In this document: positions 34,916-43,882 of the stretch, in pieces
How the letters are laid out: every line of letters begins with the position of its first letter
How positions within the stretch are numbered: the first letter of the stretch is position 1
Origin: Pseudarthrobacter psychrotolerans
Lineage (GTDB): Bacteria > Actinomycetota > Actinomycetes > Actinomycetales > Micrococcaceae
DNA length: 64,000 nt
Direction: 5' to 3'
Assembly: GCF_009911795.1 (NCBI RefSeq)
Contig: NZ_CP047898.1
Coordinates: 4,030,001 to 4,094,000 of the forward strand
The notes under the pieces: generated by a model
What the model was told of the DNA's origin: nothing
Databases searched by the model: none
What the model saw: the letters and a program-made list of their open reading frames with translations, nothing else
Translations under genes and position numbers: made by a program

Positions 34916-35887
34916 ATGACAGAAAATTGGGAACAAATAGGCATTCCGGCCCAGCCGGAAAGCCCTCGCCAGGACGGCATCAGCGCCACCGCGGTGAGCC
35001 GCAGCTTCGGGCCGGTACACGCCGTGGAGCACATGGATTTTTATGCTCCGGCGGGAAAAGTCACTGCCCTGATCGGCCCCAACGGGGCCGGTAAAACAAC
35101 GCTTTTGCTGATGCTTGCTTCGCTCTTGGCGCCGGATTCCGGCACTGTCACGGTGGATGGGCTGGATCCGCAGCACCACCGCGCGGAAGTCCGCAAAAGG
35201 ATTGGCTGGATGCCGGACACCCTGGGGGTGTGGGAGTCCTTGACTGCCCGTGAGATCCTCACCCAGATAGCCCGTTTCTACCAGCTGCCCAAGGCCGGCA
35301 TCCCGCAGCGCGTCACCGAGATGCTCCACCGGGTCCGCCTGAGCGACCTGGCGGACCAGCCGGCCCGTGTCCTGTCCCGGGGGCAGCAGCAGCGCCTTAG
35401 CCTGGCCCGTGCCCTGATCCACGATCCATCCGTGCTGCTGCTCGACGAACCGGCGTCCGGCCTGGACCCGGGATCGCGGGTGGAGCTGCGCGTTATGCTG
35501 CGGCAGCTTGCCGCGGAGGGGAAGTCCATCGTGGTCTCCTCCCACGTGCTCAGCGAACTGGACGAAATTGCCGACGCCGCCGTGTTCGTCAACCGCGGGC
35601 GGACCGTCCGGCACCAGACCACGGACGAGGCCGCCGCCTCCGGCAGGCGCTACGCCATCTCGGCCACCGACGGTGCTGCGCTGGCCGCCAAACTCACCGA
35701 ACTGGGCCTGGCCTTCCGGGTTGAGGACGGCCGCCGGCCGGCCGTCAGCCTGGTGTTGCTGAACGACGACGACGCCGCCCGCCTCCTGCGCGACCTGGTG
35801 CTGGCCGGCGTCGGGGTCAGCTCCTTTGCCCCCGCCTCGGGTGCCCTGGAAGAGACGTACATGAACCTTGAGGGGGAGCGGCGATGA
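34916..35887 (+). CDS. ABC transporter ATP-binding protein
   Basis: 323 residues. Walker A GPNGAGKTT (about residue 54-62), signature LSRGQQQRLSLARAL, Walker B LLLDEPASGLDPGSR and the switch His in SSHVL are all present, so it should hydrolyse ATP. The C-terminal 80 residues are like those of ABC-2 exporters of the CcmA/NatA type. The ATG at 34916 is chosen as the first Met before the domain; the ribosome site is weak. It overlaps the permease by four bases, so the two form one complex. Confidence 0.9.
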   Translation: MTENWEQIGIPAQPESPRQDGISATAVSRSFGPVHAVEHMDFYAPAGKVTALIGPNGAGKTTLLLMLASLLAPDSGTVTVDGLDPQHHRAEVRKRIGWMPDTLGVWESLTAREILTQIARFYQLPKAGIPQRVTEMLHRVRLSDLADQPARVLSRGQQQRLSLARALIHDPSVLLLDEPASGLDPGSRVELRVMLRQLAAEGKSIVVSSHVLSELDEIADAAVFVNRGRTVRHQTTDEAAASGRRYAISATDGAALAAKLTELGLAFRVEDGRRPAVSLVLLNDDDAARLLRDLVLAGVGVSSFAPASGALEETYMNLEGERR

Positions 35888-37035
35888 GCCAGCTGACAGA
35901 TACAACGCAGCGCCCGCCGGCCTCCGGCCTTGCTGCCGGCTACTTTGCCGGAATCCGGGACGTGGTGGTCCTGGAACTCAAGCAGCGGCTCCGGTCCCGC
36001 GGCTGGTACATCATGCTCGCCATCTGGTTCATCCTGACCGGCCTGGTGACCTGGCTGACGTGGGCCAGCTGGAATGCCCAGCGCGAAGCGCAGCGGGCAT
36101 TTTCGAACTTTATGCCGCCCGACACCGGGCCGGGGTCCATGATCTTCGAAGTGGTCCTGGCCTTTGTCCTCCTCTTCGCGTTACTGGTGGCTCCTGCACT
36201 GTCTGCCAATGCTGTCAACGGCGACCGTGCCGGTGGCACCCTGGCCATTCTCCAGGTGACGCTTCTCCGTCCCGGCCAGATCCTGTGGGGCAAGTTCTTC
36301 GCCGCGTGGGCCGCCGCCCTGGCATTCCTGGTGGCCAGCACGCCGTTCCTGGTGACCGGAGTCGCTCTCGGCGGCATGACGCCTGGCCATGTCCTCGTGG
36401 CCCTGCTGATGCTGGCGGTTGAAGTCGGCGTTGTGTGTGCCATTGGCGTCGGAATTTCCGCGCTGACGGGTCGCCCGCTGTTCTCCATTGTGGTCACGTA
36501 TCTTGCGGTGGCCGGGCTGGTCTTCGGCTCATTGATTTCCTTCGGCCTGGGCACCGGACTCTCGCAGGGCACCATCATGGCCAACCAGGCGCAGTACCGC
36601 AACTACGAACCGCTGCGGCCGGTACCCGACGAAGCGGTGCCGCAGGAGCCGGAGTACACCTGCTCCGGACCGCTGCGCGCCCAGCCGGCCGTTCGCACCG
36701 AACGGGTGGCGTGGATGCTGGCCATGAACCCCTACGTGGTGGTAGCAGATGCCATCCCCTACACGGTCCGCGTCAACAGTGGCCTCGGCATGTCATCACC
36801 CGTTGGGGCCATCGAATCCATCAGCCAGGGTGCGCGCTATGCCATGGCCGGTCCCGAGGGCACGTACCCCTGCGCCAACGGCGAGGCCAAGCCCCGCTAC
36901 CTGGCGCAGTCCACTCCGTTGTGGCCACTGGGGCTCGGCCTGCAGCTGCTGCTTGCCGGCCTGCTGATGTGCTTGGGTTGGCGCTCGCTGCGCACCCCGG
37001 CGCACAGACTGGCGCGCGGTACCCGGATCGCCTAA
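35884..37035 (+). CDS. ABC-2 type transporter permease
   Basis: 383 residues with about six hydrophobic segments: GWYIMLAIWFILTGLVTW, the FEVVLAFVLLFALLVAPALSANAV block (typical of ABC-2 permeases, with the ANAVNGDRAGGTL motif), FFAAWAAALAFLVASTPFLV, VALLMLAVEVGVVCAIGV, IVVTYLAVAGLVFGSLI, and the C-terminal LWPLGLGLQLLLAGLLMC. The large loop before the last helix has a CSGP... and a Cys-Ala-Asn pair. It starts inside the stop codon of the ATPase gene. The exported substrate is unknown. Confidence 0.88.
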   Translation: MSQLTDTTQRPPASGLAAGYFAGIRDVVVLELKQRLRSRGWYIMLAIWFILTGLVTWLTWASWNAQREAQRAFSNFMPPDTGPGSMIFEVVLAFVLLFALLVAPALSANAVNGDRAGGTLAILQVTLLRPGQILWGKFFAAWAAALAFLVASTPFLVTGVALGGMTPGHVLVALLMLAVEVGVVCAIGVGISALTGRPLFSIVVTYLAVAGLVFGSLISFGLGTGLSQGTIMANQAQYRNYEPLRPVPDEAVPQEPEYTCSGPLRAQPAVRTERVAWMLAMNPYVVVADAIPYTVRVNSGLGMSSPVGAIESISQGARYAMAGPEGTYPCANGEAKPRYLAQSTPLWPLGLGLQLLLAGLLMCLGWRSLRTPAHRLARGTRIA

Positions 37036-37191
37036 AGCCGGCGCGCCTCCGCGGGACAGTCCTCGCACTGGACAGCCGGGGCACTGCATGTGCACTGGAC
37101 AGGCCCGCTTCAGCGGATCACGATTGGACTAGCCAGCCGAAACGGCCGGTGACGTCGGAGCTGGGCCTGTCCAGAGGGATGGAGGCGGCGC

Positions 37192-37245
37192 GTGGCTGGT
37201 AAGAACGCGGCTGCTAAGTACGTGGCGGATACGGACTGTGGCTGA
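37192..37245 (+). CDS. Possible 17-codon leader ORF
   Basis: GTG 37192 is preceded by a near-ideal GGAGG (six bases upstream). It reads MAGKNAAAKYVADTDCG and stops at TGA inside the GTGGCTGA that also starts the next gene (37238). It is either a translational leader or the true N-terminus of the next protein shifted by a sequence change. Confidence 0.25.
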   Translation: MAGKNAAAKYVADTDCG

Positions 37246-38314
37246 CGGGAAGGATCCGGCTGCAGACGAACCTCTGTACGAACCTATTGGCGCCGGAAAA
37301 ATCCAGGACGACGATGAAATCTACGCCGGGGACGCCACTTCCCCGGGCGGCGTCCAGGTTCGTTTGCTCGTCATCAGTGCGCTGGCAACGGCGCTGCTGA
37401 CTGTCCGCTCTGGCCGCTTCTGGTGGGAGAGCGCCGCGATTCTCGGTCTCTGCTGGGGCGCCGGCACGCTGTTGGTGATCGCGGTGGTCGCGGGCGGTGA
37501 CCTGCCGCCGGAATCCCATGCCTGGGTGTACGTGCTCACGGCCGCAATGCTGGTGCTGGTGAGCTGTGTGCTCGCTGTCCGGTGGGGGGCCGTGCGGCCC
37601 GGCGCTGCGCCGGATCCTGCCGACGCCGGTGTGGCCGGCCCGCTGCTGGGCTGGGTGCGTTGCGGTGCCAAAGGATTGATCTTCGCCAGCGTGGCTGTCG
37701 TTTTCCTGTTGCTGCTCTCGTTCTGGTCTGAGTCCTCGCCAGCAGTTGCCGGGGTTTCCTTCGCCCTGATGATCCTTGAAGTCATGGTTTTTGGCGGCAT
37801 TGGCGCGGGGGCTGCGCGGTGGTTCGAAGGCCAGGGAGGAACGGTTCTGGCCTGGAGCGTCGCAGCTTTGCTTCTGGTCGGAAACGTTGTGGCGGTGATA
37901 GCGCTGCTGCCCAGCGTGAGGGCTTATGAGCCGGTGGTGGTGGCCATCAACATTCAACGGGACGAGTTCGGCAGGGTCATCTCCTATCGGTGTTCGCCGG
38001 AGTTCCGTGGAATCGCCGAGGTTTACCACACCGAGCGGATCTTCTGGATGGCGACGAGCAACCCGATGGTGATCCTTGCGCTGATTGCCGGTGAGGCCGA
38101 GCCCAAGGAGAACGCCTTGGATTGGCTCCCCGGGGAGCTGCAGAACGCGGCGGAAGGTACACAGGTTCCGTGTGTGGAGGGGCAGGAACGGGAGAAGACA
38201 GGCGCTGAGATGCCGCCGGCACTGATTGGGATTGGCACGCAGTCCGGGGCTGCAGGCATTCTGTTGGCCGGCGGCCACCGGGCCGCCCGACGACGGCTCA
38301 ACCCTGCCGCCTGA
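37238..38314 (+). CDS. Membrane protein of unknown function
   Basis: 358 residues. After a short acidic N-terminus there are several hydrophobic segments: VRLLVISALATALLTV, AAILGLCWGAGTLLVIAVV, WVYVLTAAMLVLVSCVLAV, GLIFASVAVVFLLLLSFW, GVSFALMILEVMVFGGIGAG and WSVAALLLVGNVVAVIALL. The C-terminal 110 residues are soluble (MPPALIGIGTQ near the end). It lies in the same direction as the ABC exporter genes and 203 bases after them, so it may be an accessory part. No family recognised. Confidence 0.7.
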   Translation: MADGKDPAADEPLYEPIGAGKIQDDDEIYAGDATSPGGVQVRLLVISALATALLTVRSGRFWWESAAILGLCWGAGTLLVIAVVAGGDLPPESHAWVYVLTAAMLVLVSCVLAVRWGAVRPGAAPDPADAGVAGPLLGWVRCGAKGLIFASVAVVFLLLLSFWSESSPAVAGVSFALMILEVMVFGGIGAGAARWFEGQGGTVLAWSVAALLLVGNVVAVIALLPSVRAYEPVVVAINIQRDEFGRVISYRCSPEFRGIAEVYHTERIFWMATSNPMVILALIAGEAEPKENALDWLPGELQNAAEGTQVPCVEGQEREKTGAEMPPALIGIGTQSGAAGILLAGGHRAARRRLNPAA

Positions 38315-38394
38315 ACCCTGCCTCCTCAACCCTGGCAGGACGAGGTTGGGGCCCCGTCTGCATGGCCCCGTCTTTCAGACGAGGTCGGGTCAGC

Positions 38395-38994
38395 TCAGAT
38401 CAGGGCATTGCGGCGGCCTTCGAACGCGCGGCCGAGTGTGACCTCGTCGGCGTACTCAAGATCGCCGCCAACAGGCAGTCCGGAGGCGAGCCTGGTTACC
38501 ACGATGCCGATTGTTTTCAGCATCCTGGCCAGGTAAGTGGCCGTCGCTTCGCCTTCGAGGTTCGGGTCGGTGGCGATAATGACTTCCTGGATGGCGCCGT
38601 CGTTCAGCCGTGTCAGGAGTTCCCGGATCCGCAGTTGCTCGGGCCCTACGCCGGCAATGGGGTTGATGGCTCCGCCCAGCACGTGATAGCGGCCGCGGAA
38701 GGACCGGGTGCGCTCCACGGCGAGGACGTCCTTGGACTCTTCCACCACACAAATGACCGACGGGTCCCGCCGGGGATCGCGGCAGATGTTGCACAATTCC
38801 TGCTCGGTGACGTTGCCGCATACCGTGCAGAACTTCACGCGTTCCTTCACCATGGTGATGGCTTCCACGAGTCGCTTCATGTCCTGGGGGTCCGCTTCGA
38901 GGATGTGGAAGGCAAGCCGCTGGGCGGATTTGGGACCGACACCGGGAAGCCGTCCGAGCTCGTCAATCAGCTCCTGGACTGCACCTTCGTACAC
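38395..38994 (-). CDS. recR: Recombination protein RecR
   Basis: 199 residues, the usual length. It acts with RecF and RecO to load RecA on gaps. The helix-hairpin-helix [20 protein letters not shown], the zinc finger C-x2-C-x12-C-x2-C (CTVCGN...CNIC) and the Toprim segment [16 protein letters not shown], with Glu and Asp, are all present. It follows dnaX by 63 bases on the same strand, the classical dnaX-recR order (no ybaB-like gene lies between). Confidence 0.97.
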   Translation of the reverse strand: MYEGAVQELIDELGRLPGVGPKSAQRLAFHILEADPQDMKRLVEAITMVKERVKFCTVCGNVTEQELCNICRDPRRDPSVICVVEESKDVLAVERTRSFRGRYHVLGGAINPIAGVGPEQLRIRELLTRLNDGAIQEVIIATDPNLEGEATATYLARMLKTIGIVVTRLASGLPVGGDLEYADEVTLGRAFEGRRNALI

Positions 38995-39057
38995 GTTTTC
39001 CTCTTTTGGTTTGGCTTGGATGGTGATTGGAGCTGCGGGCGCATGTGCTCCATGTGC

Positions 39058-42000
39058 CTAGAACTTCGAAACGAGAGGGCTTCCGTCCGGGGATCGTTCC
39101 TCGATCAGCTTTCCGCCCAGAATACGCTCGACGGCGGCGCGGCCAAAGACGCCGGATTCCTCGATGGTTTCATCGTCCGCGCTCGGAATGTCCTGGACAT
39201 AAGTGGCGGCGGCAGCCCTGGCCGGAGCCTTGGCACGCCCGGCCTCGGCCTCGGGGCTGTTGGACAGGCGCTGATAAAGACTCTGCCTGGCGGCAGCAGC
39301 GGACTCGGATGTTGCCGGTGCCGGCTGCAGGGGTGCGGCAGTCGGAGCAGCCGATGCCATGGCGTACTCGCGGGTCTCAGCCGGTTCGGGAACCACTGCT
39401 TCCCACGCCGGGACTACCGGAGCCGACGGGGCTTCGCCGGTTGGCGCCGCTCGATGGGGCGCCGCGGTTTCCCGTGCGGGGCCTTGTGATGCAGCTGGTT
39501 GTGGTGCAGCGACGTCGGAGGTTGCGGCAGCAGCCGCGGGCGGCAAGCCCCAGCTGGCGTCGGCCTCGGACTGACTAACGACAGGTGACGGCTGGGGGAC
39601 CTGGGCGGTGGCGGGCTCGTAGCTGGGCGCGGGAGCGGCGCTTGCGGCTTCCTCAGGGACGGACGTGCTCGGGCTTTTGCCAACATTGGGCTCGGTGCCA
39701 ACGACCCATACGCCCGGCGCCTGCTCGACGGCCCGGCCCCACGGATCCAGTGCCGTATCGGGCTGTGACGGAGGAACGGCCGATGCAGCAGCAGAGGATC
39801 TGGCCGCTGGGGAGGTTTTTGCTGCTGCCGCCTTCGGAGCACTTCGCGCGGACCGCTTGGCGGGTGCGGCCGCTGAAGGCTCAGGCTCTGACGGTCGCGG
39901 CGCAGCTGAAGCCGAAGGATCCCAGTCCATAGGGGGTTCCTCGTCCAGGGGCGGAGCATCTTCGTCGCGAGGAGGGCCCCAGTCGTCATCAGAGTAGGCG
40001 TACGAACCGGCAATGCCCTCCGGCTCAGCTGGTCCGGACGGACCCTGGGCGTCTGGTACCTGGGCGGACTCAGTGGCTGCCGGTGCGCTGACGGCGCCGG
40101 TGTACTGGACAGTTTCTGCAGGACCAGCCGCGCCTGCAGAAGGCGCAGCAGTAGCAGTGGGCACGGACGGTTCAGCAATGGCAGGAGGCACAGCCGGTTC
40201 AGGAGCACGCGTCGCGGGGGAGGGAGCAGGGGAAGGCGCGGGCGCCGTGGCATGAACGATAGGGGTGGAAACGGCGCTGGCAGGGGCCAGGCCCCACGCG
40301 ACATCGGCTGAACTGGCCGGAGCTTCCGGGCTAGCGGGTGCTTTTGGGTTTGGCTCAGCGCTCGCTACACTGTTGGCGCCACCGGCGACTGCGGTGATCT
40401 GGCAGTCGATGCCGACCGTTTTGTGGATCGCCTGCCGCAGGTTCTCAGAGTGGTCAGCCCGGCCAAAGGCGCCAGCCAACCCGGTGGTACTGAACGACAG
40501 GGTCAGGACCTGGCCGTCAAAGGCACCTACCTGGGAGTTCGGCTCAACCAGGGCCCACGTGCTGCGTTTGATCTTGGAGAGCGTCTGCAGAACTTCAGGC
40601 CAGGCACGGCGCAGGACTTCGACATCGCCTGTGCCTGCCGCAACGGTGGCTGCCGCACGTGTGTTTGCTGCGACCGTGCTTGCAGCCTCAGTTCCTATGG
40701 CTCCGGTCGGCGCAGGAGAGGCAGGGGCATCACCAGCCGAAGCGGGTGCTGCCGGGACGGGCGCAGCGGTGGCAGTAACCGGGACAGGGTCTGTGTTTGC
40801 CGGCCGGGCGGCCGGTGGAACTTCGCGGGCGGCGTCTGGCATGGTCTCCCGGGCGGGCTGGCCGGTTGCCTGTGGGGTTGATGCGGGCCGCCGGCCTGTG
40901 GACTCGTCAACCGGCCAGTCGTCGGTGCTGACCCTGGGCGGCGTCAGCGGTGGCCTGGCTTCTTCGGTGCCGGCGGACCGCGGCCGGGCTGACTCGGTAC
41001 CGGCAGCGGCGGGCGCTGAAGGCTGCTGCGCAGCAACCGGCGCAGCAGCAACTTGCGGTGCCGCAGCCGGAACCGAAGCAACCGGAAGCGCCGCAGCTGG
41101 CGCCTCGGAAACGGGCGGCGCAGATACTGGTGGTACTGCAACTGGTGCGGCAGAAACTGGTGGGCCGGCAACTGGTGCCCCAGCAGGTGCAGCCGCAACC
41201 TGCAATGCCGCTGCCGGCACTGCGGCTACCGCAGCGCCCGCCGGGGCGGGAGCGCCGACGTCGTTCCCGGCGTAATTCAGGCGGCGCTCCACGCGGTCGA
41301 TCCGGGCAGCGATGCCGCGTTCGGTCTGTTCTGAACTGGGGAGCAGGATGCGGGCGCAGAGAAGCTCGAGGTGCAGGCGGGGAGAAGTGGCGCCGGTCAT
41401 CTCGGTCAGCGCCGTGTTGGTGACATCAGCGGCGCGCGAGAGTTCGGAAGCCCCGAGGTTGTGGGCCTGGTTCTGGAGCCGGGCGATCTGGTCCGCAGGC
41501 ATGCCGCGGAGGATGACCTGGGCGCTTTCGGGCATGGCCTGGACGATGATGAGGTCGCGGAAGCGTTCCAGCAGATCCTCGACGAAGCGGCGGGGATCGT
41601 GGCCGGTCTGCACCACGCGGTCCACAGCCCGGAAAACGGTGGCGGCATCGGAGGCGGCCACAGCTTCCACCACGTCATCGAGAAGCGAGGCGTGCGTGTA
41701 GCCGAGGAGGGCAACGGCCAGTTCGTAATCGAGGCCGTGGGGTCCGGCACCGGCCATCAGCTGGTCCAATACGGACAGGGAATCGCGGACAGAGCCGCCG
41801 CCCGCCCGGACCACCAAGGACAGCACGCCGGGTGCTACGGGAACGTTTTCCTGGTTGCAGAGCAGCTCCAGGTACGCCATCAGCGGCTCCGGCGGGACAA
41901 GCCGGAAAGGGTAGTGGTGTGTGCGGGAGCGGATGGTGCCGATGACCTTGTCCGGCTCCGTGGTGGCGAAGATGAACTTGATGTGCTCCGGCGGCTCTTC

Positions 42001-42441
42001 AACGATTTTCAGCAGGGCGTTGAACCCGGCTGAGGTGACCATGTGGGCCTCATCGATGATGAAAATCTTGTAGCGGTCACGGACCGGAGCGTACGTTGCG
42101 CGTTCGCGGAGGTCGCGGGCGTCGTCCACGCCGCCGTGGCTGGCGGCGTCGATCTCGATGACGTCCAGGGAGCCTGAGCCGCCGCGGGCCAGTTCGATGC
42201 AGCTGGGGCACGTACCGCAGGGGGTGTCCGTGGGGCCTTCGGCGCAGTTCAGGCAGCGGGCCAGAATGCGGGCGGAGGTGGTCTTTCCGCAACCGCGTGG
42301 GCCGGAGAAGAGATAGGCGTGATTGACGCGGTTTTTCCGCAGTGCCGTCATCAGCGGCTCCGTGACGTGTTCCTGCCCGATAACGTCAGCGAAAGAGTCC
42401 GGGCGGTACCTGCGGTAAAGGGCGGTGGTAGTAACAGTCAC
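39058..42441 (-). CDS. dnaX: DNA polymerase III subunit gamma/tau with very long tail
   Basis: 1127 residues. The AAA+ clamp-loader core is at residues 1-370: TTALYRRYRPDSFADVIGQEHV, Walker A FSGPRGCGKTT, the zinc-binding Cys set CLNCAEGPTDTPCGTCPSC, and the IDEAH box. Domain III is at about 590-680 (EVLRRAWPEVLQTLSKIKRSTWALVEPN). The regions 390-590 and 690-1040 are low-complexity Ala/Pro/Val-rich. The conserved C-terminus IPSADDETIEESGVFGRAAVERILGG is retained. It is much longer than the roughly 640 residues of E. coli tau. recR follows and the SRP RNA gene precedes it. Confidence 0.96.
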   Translation of the reverse strand: MTVTTTALYRRYRPDSFADVIGQEHVTEPLMTALRKNRVNHAYLFSGPRGCGKTTSARILARCLNCAEGPTDTPCGTCPSCIELARGGSGSLDVIEIDAASHGGVDDARDLRERATYAPVRDRYKIFIIDEAHMVTSAGFNALLKIVEEPPEHIKFIFATTEPDKVIGTIRSRTHHYPFRLVPPEPLMAYLELLCNQENVPVAPGVLSLVVRAGGGSVRDSLSVLDQLMAGAGPHGLDYELAVALLGYTHASLLDDVVEAVAASDAATVFRAVDRVVQTGHDPRRFVEDLLERFRDLIIVQAMPESAQVILRGMPADQIARLQNQAHNLGASELSRAADVTNTALTEMTGATSPRLHLELLCARILLPSSEQTERGIAARIDRVERRLNYAGNDVGAPAPAGAAVAAVPAAALQVAAAPAGAPVAGPPVSAAPVAVPPVSAPPVSEAPAAALPVASVPAAAPQVAAAPVAAQQPSAPAAAGTESARPRSAGTEEARPPLTPPRVSTDDWPVDESTGRRPASTPQATGQPARETMPDAAREVPPAARPANTDPVPVTATAAPVPAAPASAGDAPASPAPTGAIGTEAASTVAANTRAAATVAAGTGDVEVLRRAWPEVLQTLSKIKRSTWALVEPNSQVGAFDGQVLTLSFSTTGLAGAFGRADHSENLRQAIHKTVGIDCQITAVAGGANSVASAEPNPKAPASPEAPASSADVAWGLAPASAVSTPIVHATAPAPSPAPSPATRAPEPAVPPAIAEPSVPTATAAPSAGAAGPAETVQYTGAVSAPAATESAQVPDAQGPSGPAEPEGIAGSYAYSDDDWGPPRDEDAPPLDEEPPMDWDPSASAAPRPSEPEPSAAAPAKRSARSAPKAAAAKTSPAARSSAAASAVPPSQPDTALDPWGRAVEQAPGVWVVGTEPNVGKSPSTSVPEEAASAAPAPSYEPATAQVPQPSPVVSQSEADASWGLPPAAAAATSDVAAPQPAASQGPARETAAPHRAAPTGEAPSAPVVPAWEAVVPEPAETREYAMASAAPTAAPLQPAPATSESAAAARQSLYQRLSNSPEAEAGRAKAPARAAAATYVQDIPSADDETIEESGVFGRAAVERILGGKLIEERSPDGSPLVSKF

Positions 42442-42497
42442 GAGAAAACCCTACCAATCCGGGCTGACAGTCTGCCGCCCTGTGGGGGAATAGTAAA

Positions 42498-42586
42498 GAC
42501 CCCCATGCACCCGCCAGAGCCCGTTTACCCTTGCTACCTTCCGGTCCTGGGGGAGTTCAACAGGATGACGCCACATGAGGGGCCGC
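42498..42586 (-). ncRNA. ffs: Signal recognition particle RNA, small bacterial type
   Basis: Read on the minus strand, GGCCCCTCATG (5' arm, 42584-42574) pairs with CATGGGGGTC (3' arm, 42507-42498), closing a long rod. The apical part CCCCCAGGACCGGAAGGTAG, with GCAAGGG after it, matches the highly conserved SRP domain IV loop (GGTCCGGAAGGAAGCAGC). Position just upstream of dnaX on the same strand is also a common bacterial arrangement. The exact ends are approximate. The product joins Ffh to target signal-peptide proteins to the membrane. Confidence 0.92.
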
Positions 42587-42651
42587 AGACAAGTTTACCC
42601 GAAGATTCAGGAAGGTCTGGACGGGCCCGGCGCCGGCTGGCCGTAGCCCGA

Positions 42652-42924
42652 TCAGTTGCCGTAGTGGTACCGGCAGGCGGCGATCAGAATTTCTACGCCG
42701 GAGCCACCTTCGGCGTACCGGTAGACGAGGCGGTGCTCGTCAGTAATGCGGCGTGACCAATAGCCGTGGAAGCCGTGCTTCAGCGGCTCGGGTTTACCGA
42801 TACCTTCGTTGCCGTTCCGGGCGATGTCTTGAATCAATGCGTTGATCCGCTTCATTGTCCTGCGGTCCTGTGCCTGCCACCACAGATAGTCCTCCCATGC
42901 GCTTTCGTCCCACGAGAGCTTCAT
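42652..42924 (-). CDS. yoeB: YoeB-type mRNA endoribonuclease toxin
   Basis: 90 residues of the Txe/YoeB family. The N-terminus KLSWDESAWEDYLWWQAQD and the segments IARNGNEGIGKPEPLKHGFHGYWSRRITDEHRLVYR and AACRYHY are typical. The expected catalytic Glu (GKPEPLK), Arg (SRRITDEHR) and C-terminal His (RYHY) are all present, so it is probably active. The toxin cuts mRNA on the ribosome and is neutralised by YefM. It overlaps the antitoxin stop by four bases. Confidence 0.92.
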   Translation of the reverse strand: MKLSWDESAWEDYLWWQAQDRRTMKRINALIQDIARNGNEGIGKPEPLKHGFHGYWSRRITDEHRLVYRYAEGGSGVEILIAACRYHYGN

Positions 42925-43172
42925 TCAAGGAGATCGCGTTCGGTCCCGTGCCCGGATTCGAGGCGTTCGATGGATTCCAGAATGCGCCGGGCGTTCGCTG
43001 GGCTGCGAAGCAGATAAGCCGTTTCGCGCAGGGATTCGTAATCGGCCCGCGACACCATAACCACGTCTTCCTTGCCGGGACGCGTGATGATCACTTCTTC
43101 GCGGTCGTCCGTGACGGCGTCGAGAGTTTCCTTGTAGTGCGCGCGCGACTGGGAGTAGGTAAGTGTTTTCAC
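42921..43172 (-). CDS. yefM: YefM-type antitoxin
   Basis: 83 residues. KTLTYSQSRAHYKETLDAVTDDREEVIITRPGKEDVVMVSRADYESLRETAYLL is the Phd/YefM DNA-binding domain; the acidic C-terminus (RILESIERLES...ERDLLE) binds the toxin. The GTG at 43172 is chosen because AGGAGG lies seven bases upstream; the longer ORF upstream of it is unlikely. The YefM-YoeB complex would repress its own promoter, and a palindrome over the promoter (43191-43206) fits that. Confidence 0.93.
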   Translation of the reverse strand: MKTLTYSQSRAHYKETLDAVTDDREEVIITRPGKEDVVMVSRADYESLRETAYLLRSPANARRILESIERLESGHGTERDLLE

Positions 43173-43190
43173 GGACAGGCCTCCTGGTGA

Positions 43191-43206
43191 GTACAACTTA
43201 TTGTAC
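43191..43206 (-). promoter_or_regulatory. yefM-yoeB promoter with palindromic operator
   Basis: GTACAACTTATTGTAC (plus strand) is a 16-base inverted repeat with GTAC ends, close to the TGTACA-type sites known for YefM. On the minus strand it contains TACAAT, a minus 10-like box, so binding would block transcription of the antitoxin/toxin pair. Confidence 0.65.
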
Positions 43207-43309
43207 CTCTGGCGGACCCGTTTGGGGCTTGGCGGCGTCTCGGCCACTTGAAGAATCCGTAGGAGGCGGCGCCAGGGCCCAGCGCCGCTTGTGATGATCG
43301 CGGCCCGGG

Positions 43310-43347
43310 CCCGCTTGAGCGGTGCAGGCCCACACCGTTCAAGCGGG
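43310..43347. other. Strong hairpin upstream of the EcsC remnant
   Basis: CCCGCTTGAGCGGTG (43310-43324) pairs with CACCGTTCAAGCGGG (43333-43347) with one mismatch and an 8-base loop. Nothing else is recognisable between the yefM promoter and 43425. Confidence 0.5.
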
Positions 43348-43424
43348 TCAGGACCGCTGATGCAAACTTCCACGGCGGTCCGGAACGTTTTAGCGCTCGG
43401 TGGCCGCTGGCTTGCGCTGGCTGA

Positions 43425-43825
43425 TTGTGCCTCGCCGAGCTCCATGGAGTCTCGATTGGCGAGGTTGAACGGAAGAAGGCTTTGTTGCTCACTGTCCTAC
43501 TTGGTGGCAGGGTGCGGCTGAAAAGGTGGCCGGGCAGACAGGTAAGCACTGGTCAGCGAAGCTCATCAAACTCATTCCCACGCGAGCGCTCAAGGCCGTC
43601 AACAGCGTGATGGGGCGATACTTCATCACCAAGCATGGGACCAAGCAAGGAATCGTCGTCCTGGGAAAAGTGGTGCCGTTCGGCGTCGGGGCAGCCATCG
43701 GCGGCGCCATGAACTTTGCCGTGGCCCGGGGCCTGGTCAAGAGCGCCCACAGAGTGTTTGAACTGGACGGCACTATTTATGAGGCCACCGAAGGCGAGGT
43801 ATTTGCAGCGGAAATCGTGCCGTAA
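43425..43825 (+). pseudogene. Remnant of an EcsC family gene
   Basis: Only the C-terminal part is present. One frame reads CLAELHGVSIGEVERKKALLLTVLLG; a second frame from about 43510 reads GQTGKHWSAKLIKLIPTRALKAVNSVMGRYF, then VVPFGVGAAIGGAMNFAVARGLVKSAHRVF, ending at 43825. The GVGAAIGG...N segment is typical of EcsC proteins. The frame change near 43505 and the missing N-terminus (a stop precedes it in frame) mark it as decayed. The EcsC family function is poorly known. Confidence 0.65.
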
Positions 43826-43882
43826 AACAGCTGTCGTGCGGAGCATGGCCCAAAGGCCTACTGTGCCTGATAGAGCGTCGCG

